NCBI RefSeq assembly: GCF_019112545.1
Contig: NW_025064892.1
Location: 310,001 to 374,000 of the forward strand
Length of the DNA stretch: 64,000 nucleotides
DNA from: Guyanagaster necrorhizus
Taxonomy: Eukaryota > Basidiomycota > Agaricomycetes > Agaricales > Physalacriaceae
Direction of reading: 5' to 3'
Shown here in pieces: positions 46,034 to 56,877 of this stretch. The first letter of the stretch is position 1, and every line of letters begins with the position of its first letter. Both the position numbers and the translations under genes were made by a program. The notes under the pieces were generated by a model. The model was not told where the DNA came from and made no database searches. It saw nothing but the letters and a program-made list of their open reading frames with translations.

Positions 46034-46806
46034 ATGGTGAGCTCGTCGCGGCTGGGAGTGTCGAGGGTATGATTTCTGATGCTGCGTTTTCGTAGGGTAT
46101 CGACATTACTGCCCACCACGTCAAGAAGGGTAACCGGACCGCACCCAAGAGCAAGGACCCGTACCTCTTGCTCCTCGTGAAGGTACTGCACCAACCTTTG
46201 CGCCTGCTGTCGAACACAACTGACAGGCATTTCCAGCTTTACCGCTTCATGGCACGAAGGACAGACTCGGATTTCAACAAGGTCAGTCTCCTAGCGATTT
46301 TCCCAGTACGAAAACCAACGTCTCGCAGGTCATCCTCCACCGTCTGTTCCTTTCCAAAATCAACCGCCCTCCTCTCTCCTTGTCAAGAATCGTCAAGGAG
46401 ACCTCCAACACCGCTGACCTCGCTTCAAAAACCATCGTCACCGTGGGCACCGTCACCGACGACATCCGTCTAACTGAGGTGCCAAAATTGTCTATCGCGG
46501 CTCTGCGATTCACCCGTGCGGCCAAGGAGCGCATCCTCAATGCTGGTGGTGAGGCTCTTACCCTTGACCAGCTTGCCCTACGTGCGCCTACTGGTACCAA
46601 CACGGTGTTGTTGAGGGGAAAGAGGAATGTCCGGGAGGCTGTCAAGCACTTTGGTATGGGTCCCCACAAGCACAAGAAGCCCTACACGACGTCCAAGGGA
46701 CGCAAGGTGTGTCATTTTCATTTTCTTTGTCGCTGTGTTGCTAAAGGCTTGCATCTAGTTCGAGCAAGGTCGTGGTCGCCGAAAGTCGCGTGGTTTCAAG
46801 GTGTAA
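46034..46806 (+). CDS. RPL18: 60S ribosomal protein L18 (eL18)
   Basis: Predicted 186-aa ribosomal protein in five exons (46034-46036, 46096-46182, 46237-46281, 46329-46706, 46759-46806). It starts [20 protein letters not shown], with the ATG alone in exon 1. Further landmarks are [57 protein letters not shown], and the basic end [18 protein letters not shown]. Length and sequence agree with eukaryotic L18. As in many fungal ribosomal protein genes, an intron sits right after the start codon. Confidence 0.97.
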
Positions 46807-47131
46807 GCGTTGCAAAACCAAACCATTGGATGCTGGAGTCGGTTTGTGGGCTGCTGTGAGGTGGTCGTTTGTGTATGCTATGTGTTATGACATTGATAAT
46901 ATTATGCACATGCTCTCACATCCTTCATGGTGCAAAGCTGAGAATGCCGTGTTTTCCTGCTTGCATTCCCTTGGTGTACCCCAACTACTGAACTGCACTG
47001 ATATTCAGTATTCAGCTTCAAAATAAATTGTGCAAGTATCCAAAACATTTTATTCGTTCATGAACGATTTTTGCTGACGAGCGCAGCATAAATTCCTTCT
47101 TTCTAGGTATGTCCTTCTAAATATCCGTCTT
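46807..47131. other. Convergent 3' intergenic region
   Basis: The 325 bp between the stops of RPL18 (+) and the MBOAT gene (-) hold the two 3' UTRs. No gene seen. Confidence 0.55.
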
Positions 47132-49059
47132 TTACTTCCTGGGTGGCATGACGGAATCCAACGAAGGTGGCATCGTAAACGTCTTCTCACCAACAGGTGT
47201 AGTCGACCCGCTGCCATTCGGCGTAGCCTTGCCTGGCTCCTTCGCCTGCAATATCTTTGCCCCTCCCGCATAGAAAAACCCAAGGGAGGAGAAAATCAAG
47301 ATGTGCCCATAAAACGCCAAACGGTACCAGGCAACCAGGGAATCTTTAATTGTGAGCAGCATAAACGGCACAGCGACGTAGTTGACCATCATCGCCGTGG
47401 CGATTGTACCAGCCAAATCGTACATGCGCTTTGCGAGCGTCGTAGATTGACCTTCAGCAGGCATGACGAGCGGCCGGATGTTTGCGCGAGCAAGACGTCC
47501 CGCGGTGGTAATGAAGCCACCCAAGATGAAAGTGAGGTAGTACCCACCGGCCACTCCATGCTGCACGAATACCGTCAGCCCAGCATGTCAATTCAGTACT
47601 GTTTTACACGTACCCAAAACGCGCTAGTCGCAAAAGTGATCATGCTGCTTGCAAAGCCGGGTTTCTTCCCCTTGGGCGTGACACGCTTATACACGCACTC
47701 GCGGAGCCAGACGTTGGTCTTCATGTTCCACGAGTCCAAGAGGACCTTGAAGTTGGAAGGGATCTCGATGGCCAGTGGTATAACATTCGCAGCACCAGTC
47801 CAGGTCGATGCGCCGGATGCATTGTAGCCCGTGAAACCTAACCCGGTCAAAATGCTAGCTCCCTAGAGCGCTTGTCAGTCCACAGGGTCGATATATGTGT
47901 CCATATTGACGTACTTCCGTAAGAGTCCACACAGCATAGTACTTGCACCTTTCGAGGATACCATATGGTTGGAAACAAAGCAGTCTGTGTTGTGTGTAAT
48001 TAGCGCATACATGGACAACTTGAGAATACCCCACCTATACCACATCCTCTGCTCTGCGAACCAAGGCGTCAGAATTGTTGCAAAGTTATACTTGGAGCCC
48101 AACAAGACAAAAATTCCGAGATACACGAGGCCCTCGACCATCTTACGGTATGCGACGCGTTTGCGCCCGCCCGGAAGGTTGCGCTTGGCGTTCTCCTTGA
48201 CATGACCCTCGTATAGTTTTTCGGTGATGAGCTCCATATAGTCGACGTATTCAAGGTAAGGTCCAACGAGGACACCAGGGAAGTAGAACCTATTTCACCG
48301 GTCAGCTGTGGCAAGAGAGGATGTCAGAGGGAATAGCTAACGCATAACCCAAGAACTCGACAAGGGACGGGTAGGTAGGGATGCGCTTCGAGGTCTGCCA
48401 TTTATCGAGGTCCTATGCTTGTCGTTACTTTAGCCGCCGATTACCAGAGGAAGACCGCCACACCTGGACAGGCCTCCGACCGTCAAACACGTTCCACGCA
48501 AAGGTCGTCAGCTTCATGGTCAGCACCATCTGGGGCCCAGTGACATCCATCGTCTCGTAACTCTGCGCTCTGAGGTAGCGTATTGTGTGGCTGCACCGGA
48601 CATCAGACACTGTTTCAAGGAGACAGGACAACGCTCACTTGACGGTCAAGTGCCCCATGGTAACTCTGGACCAGCTTCAGCTCGTCGTCGTGAGTAACAG
48701 CAACTGTACAACGCACACAAAGACGATCCAAGGCATATTTGGCCCTGTATGATACTTTGCAATGGCATATGTCGTCACCACACTACCCAATAGCTGGAGG
48801 AACGCATGTGGGATCTGAAGAACGGGCAAGAAGAAAAAGACGGTGACGGCGACGTTGTATAGGTGCTTCAGATGGGGTTTGCTCGAAGGAATACGAACGA
48901 ACACGGAACCCAAAGGAAACGCGATTAAAAGACAGGAAATCAACTGAGTCGAGTCTAGGTCAGAGGGCCTGGCATGTGGGGAAGATCAGCAACCGGTACC
49001 TTTATCTGATCAACGGACGCGCCAGCTGCTTGAGCAAGAGGGACGAAGAACGCGTCCAT
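47132..49059 (-). CDS. ALE1: Lysophospholipid acyltransferase, MBOAT family (Ale1-type)
   Basis: Predicted 504-aa multi-pass ER enzyme in nine exons (49000-49059, 48717-48943, 48639-48665, 48464-48590, 48342-48412, 48035-48289, 47915-47984, 47614-47862, 47132-47560). Ale1-type MBOAT proteins transfer acyl groups from acyl-CoA to lysophospholipids. Visible signatures are HTGPNMPWIVFV, VTGPQMVLTMKLTTFAW, SLVEFLGYAFYFPGVLVGPY, LTEGASILTGLGFTGYN, and SWNMKTNVWLRECVYKR with the conserved Asn near 325-329. The catalytic-type His363 is in SAFWHGVAGGYY, rebuilt across the last intron. About ten hydrophobic segments are evident. One exon is only 27 bp. The C-terminal tail is hydrophilic. All phases close. 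Confidence 0.94.
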
Positions 49060-49219
49060 GTTTTCTCCTGTCTCGTCGTTGTCGTAGATTTTTCAGCCCG
49101 TCTACTCCCCCTTACTGCCTACTTTAAGACCGGGCACTGCCGAAAACTTGACTTTGGATTTTATTAACTCGATTGGGTAACTACGGTATCGTACGACGAC
49201 AGACAACTATATATTCAAT

Positions 49220-50122
49220 TCATACCTGAGGATAAGGGCTCTGATGGTGCTGAATAGTATTTGTAGAGGGAGACTGAGGAGGATACTGAACGGCCGTGGG
49301 CTGCGCAGGCGCATAGCTGACCTTTTCGGGAGCAAGAGCACCTCCTGTAGCGAAAAAGTCGGTTGTAGTTGTAGAGGACGTCCAAACGGCAGCATTGCCT
49401 CGAGTGGCCGCAATGATAGCAAAAACAATCAAGGTAATTGTGTAGCCCATCACTGATAAATAAAAACTGTCAAGGAGATTGGATTTGATTTGACTGGACG
49501 GATCACTTACGAATAAGCCAGGTCAAAAAGTCAAACGCTTCAATAGCATTGAACTCTTTACAGGCCTGGTCAATCTCCGCTGAAATCGATATGAGACACA
49601 AATTGACGCGTAATTTATGGAAATATGTACGGTTGATATAGCCGCATCCAGCCACAAAGGTATTGGAATTGGCGTCCGCCGTCAGCGCCGCGCTCGTCAG
49701 CCAGAGGATCCAGAGGACACCTGGAAAACTTGAGTTACGCGTCAGACAATACTAGTGTGTCCTTACCCAGCCAGGACAGCTCCACCACCACCATCGAAGT
49801 AAACGCACCCTTCCTGGTGATATCGACCGCAATCCTGGGATGACTGTCAGTTCGAAGGGGGTCACCAGGGAACAAGCGACGCACATGACTGGCAGGGTGA
49901 GGATGGTGAGGCATGCCGTCGCGATGGACATGGCCGCAAATGTAAAGTAGGCGTTGAAGAACGTCGTGGTCAGGTAAGTGATATGCGCACTCACTCCCAG
50001 CACGATGACGGAAAACACCAACGTCGCGACTAGGAAAAACATGAGCAACATGGAGAGAAATGGGCTGGTATAACATATAACATACTAAGCACGGTCAGGC
50101 GAAGAATGGAGACTGCACTCAT
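49220..50122 (-). CDS. Four-TM MARVEL-like membrane protein
   Basis: Predicted 213-aa protein in six exons (50086-50122, 49885-50029, 49767-49834, 49631-49720, 49511-49579, 49220-49452), all phases closing. Four hydrophobic segments are visible: ATLVFSVIVLGVSAHITYL, YFTFAAMSIATACLTILTL, VVELSWLGVLWILWLTSAAL and LMGYTITLIVFAIIAATRG. Between TM3 and TM4 comes FVAGCGYINPEIDQACKEFN then AIEAFDFLTWL. Cysteines before an A-x-x-A-F-x-x-L-x-W motif are typical of fungal MARVEL-domain proteins of the plasma membrane or vesicles. The C-terminal tail is Pro/Gln/Ser-rich. Its stop lies 160 bp upstream of the ALE1 start. The exact role is unknown. Confidence 0.8.
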
Positions 50123-50416
50123 GGTGAGGGGATGCAAGAGGCGATCCTTTGACATCCGCCTTTATAGCTGATGATCATGTAGTGACCCCTAGCCACTGCC
50201 TTCAATATTTCTAACTAACCACCGCCGGCACTAGATCGCCCGTCCCTCGTACCCAACTTGACGACCAACAATCTCAAAAAATGACACAATTTGACAGATA
50301 GGTCCAAGCTGGCACAAAATTCGTTGGTAAACATCGCATACCACGCTGTACCAATACAATATAACATCTCTTATAAACGAGCTAAACTATTTGACAAGAT
50401 CTTTACCACTATCACG

Positions 50417-52286
50417 TTACCTCGGGGTTGACAGCCACCCTCCAGAACGCGCTCGTGCAAAAAAGCTCAAAGTCGGCGTCTCCCAAGGAGTATAATGCCC
50501 CGACGGACCTACATCGTCCCCGTCCCCATGAACATCCATCGAAGGCGCAAACGCCAACGTGCTAGCCGTCGTCGTTGCAGACCCAGTCCGCTCGGGAGCA
50601 ATAATCGACCAATCATCATCAATATCCGTAAACGGGTTCAAAAACCTCGAGCTGTGCCTACTAGTGTCCAATGCTGGCTCATACACGTCTCGGAATGACG
50701 GCTCTGGAAGTCTGTGCCAGCGTTGGAGTCTCTTCCTCCGGTATGCAGCGAAGAGGAAGAGTGTCACGACTAATACACAGCCAAATATCGACCCGAGGAT
50801 AATCGGGATGATATGAGTGTGAGATCCATGACCTGTATCCCTGTAACGAGAATGTCAACATGAGACGAGGACAAATAGATATGGGGAGAACCACTCACCC
50901 GGAGGACACTCCCCTTCCTTCGCCAGCCCCCGGTACCCCACCCACACCTGTGATCCCATCTGTCGCATGTACAACAAATGTACGCGTTATACTCCCACTC
51001 GTGACCACCGTCACTGGGAGGCTATCGACAACTGGGTCTGTTGTGGGTTGCAGGGCCAAGTTGTTGATACGCTGGCTGGAATGAAGATTAGCCGTGGGTT
51101 CAGAGATACCCAAGTACGTTGCGTACCTGGATACCTCACTTGCTGACGGAGAGAGTGTGGGTGCTGTTTCCGATGATAGGTTCTTTGACAGACTAACGCG
51201 ATCTCCAGGAACAGTCGCAGAGTCCTGGTATAAATCTTTTGCAGCGGTGGCAGTGGTAGTTACGGGAGAGCTGGAGATTATATGAGGTGGCCATATTGTG
51301 GGAGTAGATGAAATGACAGCAGTGGTGGTAGAAACTGATACAGGCAAGATGGGATAAACGAGGGTCGTCGTGGTTGATACAGGTACGATGGTGGGAGTAG
51401 ACGGATCCGATACAGGCAGGATGGAATAAGCGAGCGTCGAGGACCCGGACGGTATGGTGGTCGGTGTGGAATCTGATACAGGCAAGAAGGAATATGCGAG
51501 TGTTGGGGACTCCGACAGTATGATGGTGGAAGCGGAGTCTAATACAGGCGAGATCGAGTAAGCGAGTGTCGGCAACTCGGACAGTATGGTACTGGGAGTG
51601 TACTCTGATACAGATAGGATTGAATGAATGAACGTCGAAGATTGGGATCCTGGCAGAAGAATTGAGGCGGGCAACGTCGTAGAATCTGATACAGGCAGGA
51701 CAGAATAAATTGACGTCGAAGACTGTGAAGGTGAGGAAGTAGGAGTCGAGAATGTTGTAGAATCTAACACGGGTAGGATGGAATAAGCGAAAGTAACTGA
51801 TGGTGAACTGGGGGAAGTCATTGAGGGTAAACTTGAGGAAGCGGGAGTAGCGGTTGACGTAGGATCCGCTATTGTGATGATCGAATAAATGAGCGTGGTA
51901 GATGAATGTGCATCTGCAGACGTGGAACCTTCCGCGGTAGGCGTCGAATGGGAATCCTGCGAAGTCGAGGCCCCGGGAGTATCAGAGAGAGTAGCACTAG
52001 TGGATGGAACGGGGGTAGAAAAACTGTGTGGTTCGGGAGGAGTCGAAGTCTCCACGACGACGTGTTCACGATCCGTTGATGAAGGAATGGGGATTGAAGA
52101 TAGAGTTATGGAAGGATCTGGCCTGCTGGTAGTATAGACACTTGCAGGCGGTGGTGTAAACACATTTTCATCCGACCTGGTATCCGTCTGAGACGCAGAA
52201 GTCGACGAGAAAGAATCCGAGGGCTGCCCAGTCGAGGTAGAAGAGACTGTGGAGGCAGCATCGGATATGCTATCCCTAGGAAACAT
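50417..52286 (-). CDS. Ser/Thr-rich single-pass membrane protein with internal repeats
   Basis: Predicted 603-aa protein in two exons (50899-52286 and 50417-50840; 58-bp intron). Residues 1 to ~465 are dominated by Ser, Thr and Pro, as in heavily O-glycosylated wall or surface proteins. About eight copies of a short motif of the type AYSILPVSDST lie at roughly residues 130-318. One transmembrane helix follows at about 473-495 (IIPIILGSIFGCVLVVTLFL), then basic YRRKRL and a ~110-residue cytoplasmic tail. The layout resembles fungal wall-stress sensors or Mid2-like proteins, but no WSC or other defined domain is present, and no N-terminal signal peptide is visible from this ATG. A missing signal-peptide exon upstream is possible. 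Confidence 0.75.
51331..51895. repeat. Degenerate coding minisatellite in the Ser/Thr-rich protein gene
   Basis: About eight diverged repeats, spaced roughly 63-81 bp, encode motifs such as LAYSFLPVSDS, LAYSILPVSDP and LVYPILPVSVS. Spacing changes in multiples of three, so frame is kept. Seen directly in the sequence. Confidence 0.7.
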
Positions 52287-53192
52287 GGTTGGAGGGAGAA
52301 CGAATAACGAAGCGTTGGTCTCCCCTTGTTACTTTATCATAGAAAAAGTTCACCATGGACAGCCGTTATGGTTTAAATCCCATAAAAAGAATGGAAGAAC
52401 AGAATCCATCAGTAGGGTGGCGTGCCGACTATTTACCCACTCCTCGGGAGATGTAGCCGGTACCTCCTTGAGTGTTTAGTGCTGGGAGAAGAGTTCTTTT
52501 GCTTGGCAGTTGCTAGTGCGGCAAGTATAGCTGCTATGTTTTTGCCTTGCTGCAAAGGCGTGTTGAGCCATCTATGGTTCTAGTTCAGAACGTTTTTCAC
52601 TATCCTAAAGAAAAAGTAAAACATAGCACACCTTACGGGACCATAGGCATTCAACAAGTGGATATGACATCACCGCCCTTGGGTTACTTACTCCCTATCA
52701 GACAGATTCAAAAATGAATACATATTCGCCGCCGGAGTACGAACAGAACTCTATAAAAATGTGAGGTCTGCCACCCCGAAAAAAGAGTGGCAGCTGCCAA
52801 TCCACTTGGGCATTCCTCGGGGGAGATCAGCAGTTATGACTGATGCGAGAGGCCTTAAAAGAGATTACTCTGCAATGTTGGGCCTTTCGTCGGGCCATTA
52901 TGGACAATGAAGAAGAAGCAAGGGGCAATACGGGGTCAAAGTCGACCCTTATCTAGGTTGATTCTTCTCCATACGCTCAACACGAGCATGTGGATCTGTC
53001 GAAAATCAGTTGGGTACGTTGTCAAGGAATGGAGTGCTCACCAATGTACAACAACTAGTAACCAGGCTTACCTTGAAACAGTTCTTACTTAAAAAGGACC
53101 GAAAGCACAAAACAACATTATAGCATAAACCGAGATTAACAGTTGACCTAGAAGGAAAAATGATATAAATATGAACCGCATAACTCCAAATA
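52287..53192. other. Intergenic region, no gene seen
   Basis: About 900 bp between the Ser/Thr-rich protein start and the next stop, both minus strand. It should contain the promoter of the former. Open stretches are short and featureless. Confidence 0.5.
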
Positions 53193-53715
53193 CTAGCTCG
53201 GCATCGTCTCCGAAATGATGAAATTGCGTTTATCCTCCGGGATATCTGGGCCCCAGAACGACGGAACGTGATACCAACTAGTAGAGGTCTGCGCTTCGTG
53301 GAAGTCGAGATACGGTCTCCCCGCCGCCAGCCGGTGCGTGACCAGGTGGCAGACCAAAATGAAGAGGATGAAGAGGATGATGATGACGGTGCGGGCTTTG
53401 AGCGATAGGCGTTTTAGTATGGAAGGCTTTGATTCTGGTGCTAGGAACGCGATGGAGAAGTCGTGCGTGGAGACGGGAGATGATGGCGTGACGATGATGG
53501 CAGGAAGAGGTGATTTTTCGGTTAGAGATGGGAGAGAAAGGTCTGTCGAGAACTGTCAACGTCTTGAAGTATCATTCTCAGTAAGATTCGTACCCAAGGG
53601 TGCCGGTATTAAAGTGTAGTCGAGCCTTTGATTGAGAGGTAATCTGTGGGCGCGAGGAGCTGAATCGCTGTGTAAGATACCAGGTTGCTGTGCAGCTGAG
53701 GAACTCACAAGACAT
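53193..53715 (-). CDS. Small single-pass membrane protein, unknown family
   Basis: Predicted 140-aa protein in three exons (53709-53715, 53594-53659, 53193-53542); introns of 49 and 51 bp close in phase and no single frame covers it. The N-terminal ~75 residues are Pro/Ser/Leu-rich (LNQRLDYTLIPAPLGDLSLP). One strong transmembrane helix lies at about 77-94 (TVIIIILFILFILVCHLV). A short tail follows, with RPYLDFHEAQTSTSWYHVPS and FWGPDIPEDKRNFI. Positive charges before the helix (LKRLSLKAR) suggest the N-terminus stays in the cytosol. I do not recognise the family. The 7-bp first exon is the least certain part. Confidence 0.6.
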
Positions 53716-53958
53716 GGCAATGAAGTTAAGAAGATATCGTGACGAAGACAGCAATTAAAGGTGAATAACGAATGTGGTTAAAATGAACGTAGTTAGTGCA
53801 AGGGACCAGCAAAACTTTGGGTCCGGCGAGAGGAATCAAAAGGAAGCTTTTTGACCTCCTCCCCAGGCACATGGACCACATTTACCACGCGTGTTCCTGG
53901 ACACACCCAGAGTAGCGTAACCCCTCTAACATAACAACATAAATGTTTTTTCGACAAT

Positions 53959-55667
53959 CTAGAACGGGTACTTCTTCGTTGGATCCTCCTTTACACCTCT
54001 ATCGGCCTGTTCTTGTGCGCATTTGTCCAAATATTCCACCAAGATACTCCCATATAGCTCTTTGCCCTTGTACGTCTGTACGCTCTCCGGCCAGCTTCTC
54101 ACGGCGCTTGCCATCCTTGCCGGGACGCCCGGCTCTTTCGCCAACTGTTCAATTGGTATCACGTACGTCCGAATCGTAAATAGTACGGCACCAGACAGAG
54201 ACAATCTTCGCAGCGTCTGGCGCTCTGTTCGTAATCTCAGAGTCTCCGGGGAGACCACCGGATGCTCAGGAGGACGCGCGGGGTGCCCATGTGCGAATTC
54301 CCTCTCTGGGCCATTCGTCGTCGTGGACCAAGCTAATTCTTCTGGGTCTACCAGATCATTTTCGATGCCTCTATCCTGACCTTGAAGTCGGACCACTTGT
54401 ACAAAGTAATTGTTGCGGATGACAGGCTTGTCAACAGGAAGCCGACGGAAGAATCGCTCGAAACTCGTATGCAGCTTCTCACGATCTGATTTGTATCAGT
54501 TCTTTTTTTCAACAGAATAGAGATCGTAAGTTCTTACACTGAGGAACATTTCCAGAAAGGTGAATCTCGTCAAGTGGCAAGCCTATCTTGTCCCGCATAC
54601 GCCAGAACCCTACATCCAAACGGTCAGTAATGAATTGTGTGACAGCGAGAGGACAGGACCTGGAACACATATTGCTCCTGCTTGGAAATAATAACGTCCA
54701 TCAGATCCTAGCTTTGACAGTCAGTAACAGCGAACCCGTGGACATTGAATTCTGGTGTGACCTTCGACCATCAGTGCGAGATCATCCTGCACCAACAACG
54801 CCGCAATTTTCATCGCTTCCTCGGCTTCACCTACCTCTACTTTGCGAATATATGGCGGGGCACCTTTATTGCTTGATAGTAAACAAGGTGGGAGTTCATA
54901 GGTTACATCCAATGGTAGGATGCTAATAGTCTTGATAGCGCCTTCTGTTCGAGTAACATGGAAAACAGCTGGATATCTCTTGTGCAAGTACTCTGATAAT
55001 TCATGGACTAATTCAATGGCTTCGAGGGAACATCAGAAATCTTTGGACATACACTATTAGAAAAAAATACACTTGCCTGCGGAAGCTCCTGAACCAACGA
55101 TAGGCCTAGCTGGTAGAACACGCACAACGTTGTTACCCTGCGTGCGAATGCGGCGGTCGCGAATCTGATGATACGTGGCGAATTGGTTGTCGAGCTACAA
55201 AAGTCGACATTCACCATTTTAGCCAAGGCCGCACAGATTCTTACCTCAATCCAATCCTCCCAGGGCATATTACGAATACCCATTGTGACACTGTTAAAGA
55301 CCGTATTGGAAACTAACGACTGGACACGGAGTACGACTACTCACTTGTACTGTCCCCATCGAAATGGTCTGTACGGGATCGGTTTGATGTCCGATAGGCT
55401 CAGAGAACACGAGGGAAATGCAGGATACTGAAACTGCTGTGGCGTCCATGCTATAGAACAAAGTTACAGAGCGATGCCATCACCCAAGCTCGGAAGCCAA
55501 CCTCCAAAAGCGCGTTCTTCTTTGGAATCCGCAGCTGGCTGCGGTAAGGGTCCAGTATTGCGTCTCAAAGACAAAATCGCGGCTATCCCAAGAATGAGGA
55601 CCACAGAAAGCAGTAGAAGGGCAGAATGCTCGGCTGCGAGGTCATGGCTAAAGATATCGATGCCCAT
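53959..55667 (-). CDS. DUF3445/HRQ-family protein (haem-dependent N-demethylase-like), membrane-anchored
   Basis: Predicted 446-aa protein in eight exons (55502-55667, 55345-55450, 55245-55290, 55077-55194, 54762-55019, 54660-54707, 54538-54609, 53959-54485), phases closing. An N-terminal helix (ALLLLSVVLILGIAAIL, ~16-33) suggests a membrane anchor. The body shows family landmarks: FRWGQYNVTMGIRNMPWEDW, IKIAALLVQDDLAL-like AMKIAALLVQDDLALMVEG, DGRYYFQAGAICVPGFWRMR, GLPLDEIHLSGNVPQYREKL, and LRTERQTLRRLSLSGAVLFT then IRTYVIPIEQLA. Bacterial relatives form the alpha subunit of a haem-dependent oxidative N-demethylase; the fungal substrate is unknown. The intron 55020-55076 has a GC donor in a strong CAG|GCAAGT context. 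Confidence 0.88.
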
Positions 55668-56877
55668 GGTAATTCGAGTTGACGCTCAGCCAGGGGAAGG
55701 GTTGATAAGTGGAAAGCCTATCTAGAGATATCATGGTAGGAGTCCCGTGGGGTTGCCGTAGGGAGAATTCGAAGCTTCGTGTGAGATAAGAACAAGCTTA
55801 GAGTGACGTCAAACATCAAACCGGGTGGCGGCCCGTGCGTATCCGCCCATTCAGTTCGCCGAGTCCAAGTTTGAATTTGAAGAATTGTGGGTAGTAAATT
55901 TAAGGCGTGAAAGTTACATTGATTCGATTGGGTATGGTCCCTGCTCTGTTGTACCGTCCGTCCAATTTGCTGTTTTCAGCCTCAACGGATTCCAGATATA
56001 TCATGGAACATGTGAATAATCTTGATATGGCAGCCTTGACTCGGAACTTCAGCCAGCAAGCCTTCAAAATTCTTGGCATGGAATTCCAATGCTCTGTATC
56101 GTGTGCAATGACTAAGTTGGCTTCCGAGTAACATTCCAATATCTCAAGGTCCCCGTACATCTATCTATTCGTTGCTTGGGACAAGCCCGCTGCGTACTAC
56201 CTGTTCACGGCGACCATTGGTTCTGGTAGAAACCCGTCTGCGAATTATCGGTGATCTGTAAATTGGTCGTACACGTTGTAATTGCTATGCTACGACTTTT
56301 CACTATTGACGATATTTCTATTGGCTGTAGTTTAAAAATTAAAACGGTCGACTTTTGCCGCGATGGAATAGGTTTGAATACTGTTCAATTATAGTGTTTT
56401 TTGACATGGACGTCGTTTCCGATCGTTGTAAGGGATAGTTCGTATACGTACTCTTAATTCTCCGGGCCAGATCCACTTCATAGGTCCGACTAAACTATGA
56501 AGTACTTACTCCCATTGCTGAATTATAGAAGGCTCGACTTTGATGTGACTTATGAAACGGTGATGAATCAATCATGGTTGCCGCATGTTTCAAGAAACCT
56601 CACGGAGCCTGAGTACATGGATAGCAATGATATTAACCCTGCATATCGTATCCTAATAGATAATATTACTTATCCTATCGTGAAGACTAAATATAGTTTC
56701 TAGTATATAGCGTATTAGCGCCAGTATAAAGCTGCTAAAAGAGTAGTTACTACGAAATTTCATAAGACACTCGCCACAATGACAACATGACATCCTGCCA
56801 ATCGTTCCGGCTTTTGCAGTCGTTCCGGGTCCCGCCCATCGATAGCGCATGCAATATGTAGCCAACACGTTGCATCC
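55668..56877. other. Intergenic region, AT-rich, no gene seen
   Basis: About 1.2 kb. The middle (56250-56760) is AT-rich. Open stretches at 55825-56131 (+) and 56497-56703 (+) lack family resemblance. It should include the HRQ promoter and the acyltransferase 3' UTR. Confidence 0.5.

Noticed and set aside
56497..56703. 68-codon plus-strand ORF with a real ATG
   Set aside because: Sits in AT-rich intergenic DNA with no family resemblance; open frames of this size are expected by chance here.
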